A DNA stretch of 64,000 nt from Leishmania infantum JPCM5 (GCF_000002875.2 NC_009414.2:597001-661000); one strand, 5' to 3'; positions 11,071 through 22,049 are shown, numbered from the stretch's first letter. The notes: generated from the sequence alone by a model not told the origin. Program-made: numbers and translations.

Positions 11071-11127
11071 CATCCTTCACCTCTCCTCCCTCCCCTCAAA
11101 AAACTGCAACAAACAAACTCACACGAG
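11071..11127 (+). promoter_or_regulatory. Possible trans-splice acceptor upstream of the small ORF at 11250
   Basis: A CT-rich tract at 11071-11096 is followed by an AG at 11126-11127. This would give a 5' UTR of about 120 nt before ATG 11250. Confidence 0.35.
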
Positions 11128-11249
11128 CTTTCACATGAACGCGTGGACTCTTCCTTGCTCCACAACGGACACCTTCGCACAAACCAACGTATCCAGGCGA
11201 TTTCTTCCCTCCTGAATGGTGCTACGACTGCCTTGCCATCCTTGTACGC

Positions 11250-11509
11250 ATGGACAAGTACTGGATATTCATCATGTACGCCATCACCGCGCCGATGCTG
11301 GTGGTGGTGGTGTCGGAGGTGGCAAAGTGCGACGATGCAGAGCGAGAGTGGTGTGTGAAGGGCCGTAGCGGCACCCGCCCACGCGAACAAACTCATACAC
11401 CAATGCCATTGAGGCCCATGCTTCAAAGACGGCAGTGTGGATCAGCACCAACGTGAGATGGCCCATCCTCCCTCTCTGGAAGGTTGAATACCTACCCGTT
11501 AGAGGTTGA
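11250..11509 (+). pseudogene. Candidate small membrane-protein gene, apparently frame-disrupted
   Basis: ATG 11250 opens a 68-codon frame (stop at 11454-11456). Its first ~38 codons have strongly coding-like third positions and encode a hydrophobic segment (YWIFIMYAITAPMLVVVV) followed by an acidic, Cys-containing stretch. Third-position bias then collapses in this frame at about 11370. It reappears in the frame one base back, open from 11369 to the TGA at 11507-11509 (…YTNAIEAHASKTAVW…). The simplest reading is one small gene of about 85 codons carrying a single-base loss or two-base gain between about 11345 and 11381, or a sequencing error there. A pyrimidine tract and AG lie upstream. Placing a gene here also splits an otherwise unusual 4.7 kb gap into normal spacings. 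The family is not recognised, and the 68-residue product as it stands could be real. Confidence 0.35.
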
Positions 11510-13266
11510 TATGTGCCCACGGAGAAACAGTAAGGAGCCCGAATCAAGACATCTCACTTCACACCCCGGCGGCTATTCTTTGGCTCTTCCCCCCCCCGTT
11601 TGTTCCTTATCAGAGATCTGCTGTTGAGCTTTTCCTTTCGTTTTATCGGTTTTCTCGACTCTCTGCCTTCCTCCCGTCCCTCATTCCGCATGCGCTTGCC
11701 CTTTCACTTCTCTCCTCACAGCCATGGCGGTAAGTTTACGCATGCATGCCAGTGTTAGTTTGTTCAGGGTTGTGCACAGCTGCGAGGTGATTCCTCGCTA
11801 CGGAGAGTGGGCAAGGGAGAATGCCATCACAAACTCCCAGGGAGCGTGGAGCTTTGGAAACCCGCAGCCAAAAAAAAAAACCAACATCGAAAGGGAAGGG
11901 GTGGGGTCTGGCCCTGTGGTTTATCCAGACCGCTTCTTCTCCCCCTCAACCCCTTTTGACGCCGAGTCATCCTCACGGACCCCCGCGTCCTCCTCCCAAA
12001 AAAAACCTGTATCCAGCGCGTTTCGCCGCTTCACGCCCGTTGCACCACCTCGCTGCGATTCTCGCCTTTCCTTTTCTTTTTTCACGGGGAGGGGGAGGGC
12101 AGCCGCGGGCCGGAGAGCAACAGTGTGTAGAGCAGTGCTTGCTCTTCTTCCTCCTTCCCCCGCTATATATATATATATCGTTTCTTTTGGTTTCCGTGCT
12201 GCTCCTCTGCTGTGCTCCTTGTTTGTGCACGTTTTTTTTTTGTTGTTGACGTTGACGTTGATGTTGCTCAGCAACGACGGTGACATTCAGGTGGCACTGT
12301 TTTATGAAGTGCAACAACGCACCGGCGTTGTGTTTCAGAATGAATATAGTTTTACTGAGCCCTTGTTGTATTGTCGTCGCCGTTGTTGTGGGACTTTCTT
12401 TCACGTTTTTGGTTTGCTCTTCGCGTTGAACGGAGATTTCGTATCCTTCTTGGGCGTGTGCTTGCGTGTACGCATGTGCGCCGTTCATGACCTTTGCTTG
12501 CTTGCTTGCTGGTCTTCTCCATGCTTTCATGATGAGGACTTCTCTCTAACACATATGCGCATGCTTATACATGGATATCGCCATCGGCTGCCTTATTTTT
12601 TCTGTCTTCCTCTTTCACTTTGGTGGGTCTATTCTGTCAGATCACTCGATGAACAAGCGGCACTAGAGGGACCACAGAAGCGCACCATATGCTCCGGGCG
12701 TGCGCACAATTTTCAGCACACCTTCCTCCTCCCCTTCCCCATCTTGCAGCGGTGCATCTGCTGCTTGTGCTTTTTCTATGTTTGACCCCTTTTGCGTGCC
12801 ATGCGTATCGGGTCTGCTGCTCTCATTCCTTGGAAGCACAAAAACGAAATAACAATGAACTCTTCCAACCTTTCTTTCAATCGCATCCTCTCCTTACTCC
12901 CTCATTGTTTTTTAACATTCGTGCACAGAACACTTGCGGTTTCGGATGTTTTCCAGGTACACGTGCGCCACCCCCTCCTCCTCCAAGACACATTTTACGC
13001 CTGCACATATACGCAGTCATCGCCACACAAACGTCCACAGAAGCATTTGTACAGGTTCAGTGAAGGGTGGAGCGCAGACACAGGCAAGCGTGCAGGTGGC
13101 CATTGTAGATTCATCCTGTCACGCTGCTTCTCCTTTCTCGTTTCTGAAGTTTATGCGCAGCTAGAGGGCTCGTGGGACATCTTTGCTACACAGTCTTGCT
13201 CGTGCTCTTTCGTCGCCGTATCAAGCGGTTACAACACGCTGTCGAGAAGAGAAACACAGATAAAGT
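11510..13266 (+). other. Intergenic region upstream of IFT46
   Basis: No gene is supported. The longest open frame (11724-12785, + strand) is T/C-rich UTR sequence with low-complexity Phe/Leu/Ser translation. It contains a (TA)7 run at 12164-12178, GTTGAC repeats at about 12240-12260 and TTGC repeats at about 12494-12510. Confidence 0.6.
13111..13149 (+). promoter_or_regulatory. Probable trans-splice acceptor for IFT46
   Basis: The pyrimidine tract 13111-13145 is followed by an AG at 13148-13149, giving a 5' UTR of about 117 nt. A second candidate is a tract ending with the AG at 13234-13235. Confidence 0.45.
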
Positions 13267-14640
13267 ATGGACCACGCTTCGGACGAAAGCGGGAGCGCAT
13301 CTGTCTACGACGAGAGCACCGAAACGACCGAGGAAGAAGTGTCCGAAAGTGGGTCGGAGCCGTCCCGTCAATCTGGCGACGACCTCCCCATCCCGGTCCC
13401 CGACCACCCGCAAGAGTCTCCTGTCGCTGTCATCCCTACACGCGACCGTATAGATAGTGCTCTGTCGCCGAGCACTATCAACGCCGACAATTCCAGCGAA
13501 AGCCGTAACACCGGCCACGGACACTCATTGGAGAGCCTGGCTGCCTTAAGGATGGAGAACACCGCCGCTTCCGCTGTGCTTGGTGGCCAGCTCATGGTAA
13601 ACAACCCAAATGATGAGCGGATAGAGGTGCGCAACGCTGAGAACGTGAAGACACCACGTACGTCGCTTGGGCCATCGTATGCGCCGGAGGCGGACGCGAG
13701 TCGTGGCGGCGGTGGCATGGGACAGCCAATCGAGAACGCACCGCACGATGAGGCCATTCCAGTGTCTCCCTCAGCCAGTCAGGTAGCGACGCCGATGGCA
13801 ATGAGGACAGGGCAGACGATGCGTCCAGACGACGATGACGACGAGAGGGAAGACGAGGACGAGGAGGACGAGGAGGAGACTGAGATCGATGAGGGCCGCG
13901 AGTACCGCGCGGAGGGCTACGCCGGCCAGAAACCCACCGAGCTTGCAGAGGCGGCACCAGTGATGCAGGTCGGCGATCCCCAGCTCGGGTACAACCCTGC
14001 CAAGTACGCCCGTATCAACGCCACCGCCAGCCGTGAGATGCAAGACCTTTTCAAGCAGATCATGGAGTATGAGCCCTTTGCGGCGGAGCTGCCGGCCAAA
14101 CTGCGGCCTTTTGTGCCGGACTACATCCCGACGGTTGGCGATCTCGACCCCTTTGTCAAGGTGCCGCGACCAGACGGTATTCCAGACGGGCTGGGCCTGG
14201 AGATTGTGGATGAACCAGCCATTCCGCAGTCGAATCCAGCAGTGGTACTGCTGGAGTTGAACGCGACTAACGCTCACGGTGTTGCGGCGGACATCGTGGA
14301 CTCCCTTGAAAACGCGGCGAATCGGCCGGAGGTGATTGATCGATGGATTTCCGACATTAAAAAGGTGCACTACAAGAAGGCACTGCCGACGGTGAACTAC
14401 CAGCGGCCCATGCCAGACATCGAGACGCTCATGCAGGTATGGCCGCAGCAGTTTGAGGAGGTTCTGAACTCCGACGTCGCCTTCCCTCCGTCGCAGATCA
14501 ACCTCGATCTCGATCAGTATGTACGCACACTGTGCGCCATCTTGGACATTCCCACTTATAGTTCCCTGATTGACTCGCTGCACGTCATGTTCACCCTCTA
14601 CGAAGAGTTCCGCTCAAATCAACACTTCCAGCACGTTTGA
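13267..14640 (+). CDS. IFT46: Intraflagellar transport protein 46 (IFT-B complex)
   Basis: The 457-residue product starts at ATG 13267. Residues 1-250 are an acidic, Ser/Glu/Asp-rich disordered region, including a long Glu/Asp run near residues 190-215. The conserved IFT46 domain occupies about residues 257-440: it has MQDLFKQIMEYEP, then KLRPFVPDYIPTVGDLDPF and KVPRPDG...LGLEIVDEP, which are hallmark segments of the family. IFT46 is an IFT-B subunit in the IFT52/IFT70/IFT88 core; in algae it is needed for transport of outer dynein arms. Here it should act in flagellum assembly. The protein is longer than algal or human IFT46 because of the acidic N-terminus, which is common in these proteins but enlarged here. 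Confidence 0.93.
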   Translation: MDHASDESGSASVYDESTETTEEEVSESGSEPSRQSGDDLPIPVPDHPQESPVAVIPTRDRIDSALSPSTINADNSSESRNTGHGHSLESLAALRMENTAASAVLGGQLMVNNPNDERIEVRNAENVKTPRTSLGPSYAPEADASRGGGGMGQPIENAPHDEAIPVSPSASQVATPMAMRTGQTMRPDDDDDEREDEDEEDEEETEIDEGREYRAEGYAGQKPTELAEAAPVMQVGDPQLGYNPAKYARINATASREMQDLFKQIMEYEPFAAELPAKLRPFVPDYIPTVGDLDPFVKVPRPDGIPDGLGLEIVDEPAIPQSNPAVVLLELNATNAHGVAADIVDSLENAANRPEVIDRWISDIKKVHYKKALPTVNYQRPMPDIETLMQVWPQQFEEVLNSDVAFPPSQINLDLDQYVRTLCAILDIPTYSSLIDSLHVMFTLYEEFRSNQHFQHV

Positions 14641-14861
14641 TGAGGTACCCCTTGCGTGAATACGCATGACGAGCAGTGCGCCGGCGCTTATGTACTCACG
14701 GGGTTTGACTACGGATACTGGAGGTGGGTGGGGACGAGAGAGCACAGTGGCACCACGCAACTGCTTCTGCAGTAGGCCGGAGTGCAGTTGAGATGTGGTC
14801 GAGTGTGCTGTCTCCCAATCAACTAAACGCGCCCACAAACTTGTGCACGTGCGACGATAGA

Positions 14862-14885
14862 CCCCCCCCCCTTGGGGGGGGGGGG
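14862..14885. repeat. Poly-C/poly-G inverted repeat (C10 TT G12)
   Basis: Ten C, two T and twelve G in direct succession form a near-perfect hairpin with a minimal loop. The run length is also prone to sequencing error. Confidence 0.85.
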
Positions 14886-15127
14886 CTCCGTTACTCTGGC
14901 AGACGTAGCGGTACAAGGAGGTCCTGGTGGTTTCTGCCCATCCTTTTCTCTTTTTCTGCGTATTTGCGCCTGAGAGATCCTTACATTGCTGTGCAGATGC
15001 CGTGGTGCGTGCCATGAGTGTCATGTCGCCTCTCCCTTCTCTTTTCCTTTGCCCTTCCATCGCCAGGAAGCGCTTGACCAAGACCTTGTCTTACTCGTGC
15101 ATACACGCATGTACGCGTACCACTTCG

Positions 15128-15150
15128 GCGCGCGCGCACACACACATGCA
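15128..15150. repeat. Alternating purine-pyrimidine tract (GC)n(AC)n
   Basis: 23 bp of strict purine-pyrimidine alternation, five GC units followed by AC units. Confidence 0.85.
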
Positions 15151-16220
15151 GGCGTTGCGTGTGTGCATTGCCCCCCCCTTTTTTGCCACCACGTCCTTTC
15201 CTTCTCTCATGTTACCTGTTCTACTATTACTTTTTTTTTTCGTTCCTTCTCGTGCGATTCGTGTTTGTTGTTTGGAGTGCGGCGGGTATGATGCTGGTGG
15301 TGGGCGTTCTTTGATGCTCTCTTCTCTCTTTTGTTCTCTCCCTCCGTCTCTTCTCGGTGACGGTCATGTACGTCTAGGCAATGCGGTCCTTTCCTTTCTA
15401 TGTGTATGTGTCTGCGAGCGCACAAGAGCAAGCCCCCACCCCTCCGCTCCCTCCCTGTGAAACAAAAAAGAATGGAATGAGGCACACAAAAGCGGCGAAG
15501 GATGGGAAGGCGTACTCTCCCTCTCCCTTGTTCCGAGATGCCGATAAAAGCACGCGTGGAGGAGGCGTGGGACACCACGCCAGATATTGTCGCACAGTGC
15601 CGGTGGGCGGGCTGGTTCTGGTTACTTCGCAGACATGCACATATCTCTGCACCACCTCGTGTAAATTCACTGAATAGCATCTTGTGCGTGGCGCGTATGG
15701 AGCAGGTTTTTCGAATCCGCGAGGGCAAACGTAAAGGAGAAAAGGGGGTGGGGGCGGGAGGGAGGGCTGGGGGCATGCGTAGACATCCGTGCGTCTGTCG
15801 CATCTTCGACTGTATACTCCGGCCCTGCTTCGTCGTGATGTTGGTGCACACGGCCATTTCACCTCTTCTCCTTCTCTTTCCATTCGCCTCCTCTGCTTTG
15901 CGCATCGACTCGAACGCGTGCTCGCCTGCACAGTCTCACTTCGTTCGACTTTGCCTCATCGAGCTCCATACACAACACCTCGTCCCTCTGTCTGTCTGTC
16001 TCTGCGTGTGTGTGTGTGTTTTATTTTCTTTTCTCTCGTGCATTCGTTGCCATTTCTGGGGTGATGTGGCAAAACGCAGCGCTGCAGCCTTCAGCACTAT
16101 CATTGCCACAATCCGAGCTCACTTGCTCAGCCGGCGAAAGAAAGGGAGAGAGGGACGGTAAAGAGAGCGCAAAGACTTGAAATAGACAGCGCTGCGTACG
16201 CTGCGGTAGTGCTCATCGCG

Positions 16221-16241
16221 ACACACACACACACACACACA
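16221..16241. repeat. (AC)10 microsatellite
   Basis: Uninterrupted AC dinucleotides between GCG and AGCGCG. Confidence 0.9.
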
Positions 16242-16501
16242 AGCGCGCTCGCGCTATTCGTTTGAGCTGAAAGACTCGACAGAGGAGATTTTGTTTCTCG
16301 TGGCACAACTCTCCATAGATTCACGCCCACAAGCCTATCCCCGGCCGCAGCTTGCCCAACGACAGGGTGCAGCACTTGGTCTTTTTAGCAAACCACATCC
16401 GCGTCGCCTCCCTGCTCCGCGACGCCTGTGTGGAGCCGACCTAACGCATTGCGCCGACTACATCCATTCACCTCGGCGTCCACCGAACCACTGAAACGAC
16501 T

Positions 16502-16543
16502 GGTATCTCATCCGCTCATCTCATCCTCACGCATACTTTAAAG
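16502..16543 (+). promoter_or_regulatory. Probable trans-splice acceptor for the CDK-like kinase
   Basis: The pyrimidine-rich stretch 16506-16538 precedes an AG at 16542-16543, leaving a 5' UTR of about 34 nt before ATG 16577. Confidence 0.45.
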
Positions 16544-16576
16544 GTAAGCGTATAAAACTGCCAAGCGTCACAGATA

Positions 16577-18457
16577 ATGGCGCATCTCTTCTTCACAGGC
16601 GCATGCGCAGCAGCAGCTGTACTGCCCACCAGCGACCGCGAAGAGGTGTCACCGGTGTGGTCGATCTACGACGACTACTGCTGTAGCGCCTCGCAGAATG
16701 CTGAGGTGAACGATCCACAAGTGGAGGGTGGAGGGGTGGGCAACTGTGGAGGCACAGCACTGCCCCGGCTTCCCCTCATCTCGGGCCCTGTGCCATCCAT
16801 GACGTTGAAAGGCGCTCAGCTGAAGAAAGAGGCGCCGATTCGCCGGGGTGCCCAGGGGGCCGTATACTCTGCCCTCGACGTAGCCACCAGCGCACCTGCG
16901 GAGGACGAGAACGCCAAGGGGCTTTTTTCGCAAGAGGCCTGCAGAGGGCATGATGGCGAAGAGCAGGTTGCAGATGGCGGACAAAGGCCGGCGCGGCGCG
17001 GTCGCCGTGTTGCCGTAAAGCGCATTTTTATTCAGGCAAGCGACTTCGGAGCACGCGACATCTCCGCAACGGTGCTGCGTGAGGTAACGCTGCATCGCTT
17101 TGTGAGCGAGAAGCAAGCTGCGTGCCTTGCGGCAGCGGGCACTTCTTATTCTACTGCTTCAGCCTCCGACGCCACGGCGCGTGCGGAGGACGATCAAGGT
17201 CAGGCACTCTGTAATCTCATCGACGACTCTGCGCGAGTCATTCACCTCTACCGTGTTGTGGAGGCCCCGCACAAGGAGATGTGCCTTGTGATGGAACTCG
17301 CGGCAACGAACCTGGAGCAGGTCGTGTTTCCGCACGGCGCCCGCGGTGCCCAGAGGGGCGATGGCGCCGGAGGCTACATGCGGAAGCCCGGCGTGGTCTC
17401 CCTCTTTGGTTCCTCTGCCTCTATTGGTGTCGGCGGCGGTCTGGGCCTGTCCTCCGCCTCGCTGTCTACAGCGCCCGACGCTGCAACGGCAGATGCGGGC
17501 CCGCAGGCGTCGCCGCCCTCTCCGCCACCTTCCCGAATGCCGCTCGTGCGCTACGTGATGCGCCGCCTGCTACGCCTCGTATGTTTCCTACACGAGACGT
17601 GCCGTGTGGTGCATCGAGACCTGAAACTGAGCAATGTGCTGGTGTCGAAGGACGCTGGGCTTCGCCTCGGTGACTTTGGGTCGGCACGCTTCATTCCGCC
17701 CTTGCGCTCGGCGACGAAGACCGGGTGTGAGAACTCTCCGTCTGTCCTCAAGCCTCCTGCGGCACCTGCGGGCCAGCGTGAGCACCTCCTGTGCACACCT
17801 CCATCGATACGCACAACACTCCACTATCGACCCCCCGAGGCTCTCCTCGGAGACCAGGTGTGCCGCACCGCGGCAGATGTGTGGGCGCTAGGTGTGATCT
17901 TTGCGCAGTTGCTGCTGCAGAAGGGCTTGTTCCGTTCTGAGAGCGAGTTAGACCTGCTGGGGGGCATTCAGAAGCTTCTCGGAATGCCAACGTACAGCGC
18001 GCCGCCTTCGTGGCTCGGCGCGCCGCCGGTACCCGGCCCGCCGAGGGACAGGGAATCCGCTGCGCACATTCCCGCCCCGCAGGCAAGTCTTCCGTACAAG
18101 TTCCACGCCGGCGTCGTACCCGCTGATGGGCTGGACCTGCTGTCGCGGATGCTGCACCAGCAACCCGAGTGCCGCATCACCGCTCGCGAAGCACTACAGC
18201 ACCCTTTTCTGAACCTCGAGGGCCTATCTGCGTTGGCTACACATGACGACGACGAGAGAGGGCGAGTGTTGTGGGAGGAGAGAGTGGCGACGGTGCTGCG
18301 TGAGCAGGCGACGGGGCCCATCTACGGTATGGGACGAGGTGAGCGGCGGCCCATGCTCATAAGTCTCGCTGATAACGAGGACGAAGAGGATCAAGAGGAC
18401 GACGAGGACGGCGCCGCCCCGTTCTGCGTTGACCTGGGCGGGTGCACATCATACTAA
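16577..18457 (+). CDS. CDC2-related (CMGC/CDK-like) serine/threonine protein kinase
   Basis: 626 residues from ATG 16577. Catalytic features: a glycine loop IRRGAQGAVY near residue 86, in which the first Gly of GxGxxG is Arg; the VAVK lysine K148; and a C-helix with ISATVLRE, a counterpart of the CDK PSTAIRE helix. These are followed by HRDLKLSN (H346, D348, N353), DFG at 366-368, and an APE counterpart written as PPE in YRPPEALLG near 418. The catalytic Lys, Asp and DFG are intact, so activity is likely. Long Gly/Ser/Ala inserts lie between the C-helix and the hinge and again at about residues 255-320. The C-terminus ends in a Glu/Asp-rich tail. The family is CDK-like (CRK in kinetoplastids), but I cannot say which CRK. 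The PSTAIRE-like helix suggests cyclin binding (inference). Confidence 0.85.
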   Translation: MAHLFFTGACAAAAVLPTSDREEVSPVWSIYDDYCCSASQNAEVNDPQVEGGGVGNCGGTALPRLPLISGPVPSMTLKGAQLKKEAPIRRGAQGAVYSALDVATSAPAEDENAKGLFSQEACRGHDGEEQVADGGQRPARRGRRVAVKRIFIQASDFGARDISATVLREVTLHRFVSEKQAACLAAAGTSYSTASASDATARAEDDQGQALCNLIDDSARVIHLYRVVEAPHKEMCLVMELAATNLEQVVFPHGARGAQRGDGAGGYMRKPGVVSLFGSSASIGVGGGLGLSSASLSTAPDAATADAGPQASPPSPPPSRMPLVRYVMRRLLRLVCFLHETCRVVHRDLKLSNVLVSKDAGLRLGDFGSARFIPPLRSATKTGCENSPSVLKPPAAPAGQREHLLCTPPSIRTTLHYRPPEALLGDQVCRTAADVWALGVIFAQLLLQKGLFRSESELDLLGGIQKLLGMPTYSAPPSWLGAPPVPGPPRDRESAAHIPAPQASLPYKFHAGVVPADGLDLLSRMLHQQPECRITAREALQHPFLNLEGLSALATHDDDERGRVLWEERVATVLREQATGPIYGMGRGERRPMLISLADNEDEEDQEDDEDGAAPFCVDLGGCTSY

Positions 18458-19706
18458 GCACACATATATGCATTTTCTTCCTTTTTCTTCTTACAGCACT
18501 CTCGTCGAGTGGAAAGAGTAAAAGGAACAGACCGACATGTTTGACCCTCCCTGTACCCTGCATACGACACACGCACAAGCTTAGACACAGAAGCAGGTAT
18601 GCCGACGCCCTCTCTCTGGCCCTTTTCGGTGAGTGGGAGCAGCTCGCACGCGAAGCTCGCACTGCCCTGTTTGATGCGACAGAGTCACAGTCTTATTCCA
18701 GCTTGATGCGAAACGGTGGAGTCCATCAAGTGGCACAGATTTGTTGCATCGCCTTTCTTGGCGCTGGCGACAAGATGGAGGCGCGCATGTGGGGTTTTCG
18801 CTCGTTGACGTCTCTCTCGCTTATCCCGTCACGTAGCGCAGGCTTAGCACGGACAGATGGGGCCCTCGTCAACCTCCGCATGCAAGCAAGCCTATTTGCC
18901 CCCTCAGCTTTCCTCTCCCTGCAACTCTTCGCGTCTTACCCCTCCGTTGGACGCCTTCACGAGCTCACGCACTTTTTGTTTGGGGAGTGCCCTCGGCGAG
19001 AGTGTCAAGAACGGGATGGGTGCGATTCACCAGGGATAACGAGCACCCACGATAGCGTACGCTTCTCGTGCTTTCCCCTCCCTTATCCCTCCTCCACCTG
19101 AATCTTCCGCTACTACTCTCTCCCTACCCTCTCTCCCCCTTCTGCCTCCCTTCCTCTCCATCACCCCCTCCCCCTCCATTACTGGCTGCTGTTGTCTGCC
19201 CCCCTCTCCCTCTCCCTCGGTGGCACCGCAACAACCGCACTCCTCTCCGGCACCGCATATATACACATATATCTCTCTATATATACATACACAGAAAAGA
19301 ACGACAGAGGCAACTAGAGTGGGGAAAAAGTTTTTGTTCGCTTTTATTTCCTCTTCATTGCTGTCTCCATCGTGGGGAGAGTACAACACACAGGCAGTCG
19401 CAGGCCTCCTGCGCATATACACACTGTGCTCACTGCGCTGCACGATCGCAGGCGCGGAGTCGGCGGGGAAGGCGTGCTGGAAGAGAGGAAAAATCATAAC
19501 AACAGGATAAACGAACAATAAACATTGACCCGGACACACATCCACCGTAAGCTCTGTGCGTCTGTTTGTCTGTATACACACGCGCGTGTGTGCGTGTCAC
19601 TCTCTCTGTCGATTACCGTGTGTGTGCATCAGCGCTCTCACCCTTCTTCCTTTCTGTTTTTCCCTTTTTTCCATTCACGTTGTGCTCGCTAATTGGACCG
19701 TGCAAG

Positions 19707-19735
19707 GCGCGCGCGCACACACACACACACACGCA
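19707..19735. repeat. Alternating purine-pyrimidine tract (GC)n(AC)n
   Basis: 29 bp of strict purine-pyrimidine alternation, GC units then AC units. Confidence 0.85.
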
Positions 19736-21006
19736 GCAATTTTTTGTCTTGAAACATTTTACTTCCTCGACTCTGTCGTTCTCTCGTTCTTCACAATCGC
19801 CTCCCTCCTCTTTCGTGTTTCTATGTGTGTAGAGACGAAGGTAGAGCCAAACAAAGCCAAACCTAAACTCACCGTCTTGTGCAAAAGAAGGCAAAGACAC
19901 ACGCGCACAAACACAAGGCGCCGCAATACAGATATCTACCAAACCTTGTAAACGCGCTGCGAAAGAAATCAGCTACAGGCATCAATTTCGAATCAAAAGG
20001 CGAATACCAACCCACACCTCACTCACACGCGCAAGCGTGCTCACGCGCACGCACGGATTACTCTGTTTCTTGGCCTACGGAGGGGCTACGGCGCCGACTT
20101 TCTTTTGTGTGTTTTTAAACCGCCTACATATTGCTCATTTTTTTGTGTTTTCTCGTCTGTGCGCGCACCCTGTTTTATCGCACTTATCGCTTCAGGCAAA
20201 ACTTCGCACCTTCCTTTTTTCTTCTTTTTTTTCTGAAGCGCCTCCGTGATCACAGCATCTCAAGGAAATTATTTCCATCTCTCTACTACCACCGTTTCCA
20301 CGAATACGTTTAGGTACTGCTGCTACTCTCTTTCTGCCTTACTTCGTCATCGGAACACATCCCAGGCAGGCGGAGGCACGTGCGTATACACACCCGAGCC
20401 CCTACCCTTGCACACGCGGAGAAGCAGCACTGTTTCGTTTCCGCTTCTTTCACGGAATTCGTGTGTTTTGCCCTTCGCGCTGCCGTTGTAACGTTCGATT
20501 GTTAACGCAAAAAAAATATTGATCTTGAGCTTTTTTTTATGTGGTGGCGCAAACGCGTGTGTGTTGTGCCACTGCGCCGATTTGTCTCTCTTCTCTCTGT
20601 GGTTGTGGCACCCTGTATGCGCGCTTAGCTCGCTTGGGCTCGACTGTGCGTGCGCCGTTTTTTTTTTTGTTTTCTCCTTTGGTCCGTTGGATTGTTGTGC
20701 GCGCTCTCTCGATCGCTTGCTTCTGGCGCCTCCGCATTTTTTTTTCCGCTTGTCTGTTTCTGTTCTCGTGCCAGAGGCTTTAGGCGTGGGCTGTCTTCTG
20801 TCGGTCCTTGTTTCTGCTGGCCCGCACCATCTTTGTTCCCTCTTTTTTTATTGTTCGTAGCTTGGAACACCTCTGCCTTCGTCTTTGGTCTTTGTTTTGC
20901 CCACGTTGCTGGCACGCCCTGCGGAGGCCTATCGGCCATCCTGACAGGACACCATATAACGCTCGTGCAGTGGTGCCTGATTGCTCCTACCTTTCCTCCA
21001 TCGCGA

Positions 21007-21033
21007 CCCCCCCCCCCCACACACACACACACG
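21007..21033. repeat. C12 run followed by (AC)n
   Basis: A homopolymer of twelve C runs directly into an AC microsatellite. Confidence 0.85.
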
Positions 21034-22020
21034 CACAGGTGCGCAAGTCGAGCAGCAGGCAATCGAAAAGGAACATCTGTGCGTGCTACGTGCAACAACT
21101 GGGACAGTCGTTCACCCGCTTATTCCCCCCTCTCAAGTTGTCTCGTTTTGCTTTAATTCTTTTTTGTCGCTTGCCTTTGCTTTCAGCTGGTGCCCGCACA
21201 CTCGAAGGCTCACGCAGAGAGGCGACTGAATCTCTTGTTCCCGTGAACGCGCTCTCAGAGACCGAGCGGGTTGGCGCGTGCATGTGTGCAGTGACGAGGA
21301 AAGACAAGAATACCATATGAAGACAAGCTTTATCAGCGACTGTAAAAACGGCGGCACTTGAACCCTCAGTACGCAGCGCAGAGTCCGCGGAGCAGCGGTT
21401 GCGCGAACAGTGACAAGGAGGAGAACAGCTCAAGAATCGGGCACACAACCACCGCTGCAGTCACACTGTGCCCATTCCCTTCGCTAACAAGCTCTGGTGG
21501 TTCTCTGTTGCAGCTGATTTCTGTGTGCGTGCGTATCGTTACTCTTTTTCGGGGTCGTCTCACTGAGGGGTGGGCTTAGCGCCAACGACACACACGCTGG
21601 CAGTTCCGCTGATCTTCGCAGCCTTTCTTTTATTTCGTTTGGTTGTGCTGTCCTTCTTCCTCCTGCAGCATCGCTTCTTTTCCGTCTGCCGCATCCTCTC
21701 TTTCTCTTGCTCTGGCTATCGTTGCCTTCCCGACTTCCTTTCTTGTGGCGCTTTATCTCCCTTATATAGCAGTCTTCTCCTGATTGACCTAACGGGGTGT
21801 TGCTGTTTGTGTGCACTTTTCTTGTTCTCTTCTCCATCCATCCCTCCCTCTTCGCTTCCCAAAAGACAACAAGAGAAGGCGAAGAGAAGCTCCGCTTCGC
21901 GTTCTCGCTTCGTTCTTTGGCACCTCCGCCTTTGAGGGCGGGACGCCCATCACTCAAGGCTTTCCTTCGCTTGTTTGTTTTCTTTTGGGCGACTAACACA
22001 CGTACCGCCGCCGCCGCTGC

Positions 22021-22049
22021 CTCCCCCTGCTTCTCTCCGCCTGCCCCAG
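22021..22049 (+). promoter_or_regulatory. Probable trans-splice acceptor for the J-domain gene
   Basis: The CT-rich tract 22021-22047 ends directly in an AG at 22048-22049. The 5' UTR would be about 116 nt before ATG 22165. Confidence 0.5.

Larger units (their letters stand above)
9387..11249 (+). other. Long non-coding stretch with microsatellites
   Basis: No convincing gene; open frames here are translations of CA/TG and T-rich repeats. It contains the ACACGC/TA microsatellite at 9479-9542, a G-rich patch near 9950-9990 and a CA repeat near 10614-10631. The 5' part is probably XMAP215 3' UTR; the 3' end (11071-11127) has an acceptor-like tract before the ORF at 11250. Confidence 0.55.
14641..16576 (+). 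other. Intergenic region between IFT46 and the CDK-like kinase
   Basis: No gene seen. The region holds a C10-TT-G12 palindrome (14862-14885), an alternating GC/AC tract (15128-15150), a GT7 run (16006-16019) and an AC10 run (16221-16241). T-rich and C-rich tracts elsewhere in it are typical of kinetoplastid UTRs. Confidence 0.6.

Noticed and set aside
10530..11426. 298-codon - strand frame opposite the small ORF
   Set aside because: Composed of His/Thr/Arg repeats from CA/TG sequence; wrong strand for the transcription unit.
11724..12785. 353-codon + strand frame
   Set aside because: Low-complexity Phe/Leu/Ser/Cys translation of T/C-rich UTR DNA; includes a translated TA microsatellite and homopolymers.
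18706..19101. Open frame with mild coding character just after the kinase stop
   Set aside because: Begins only ~250 nt after the preceding stop with no tract and AG of its own, has balanced third-position composition, and runs into simple CT-rich sequence.
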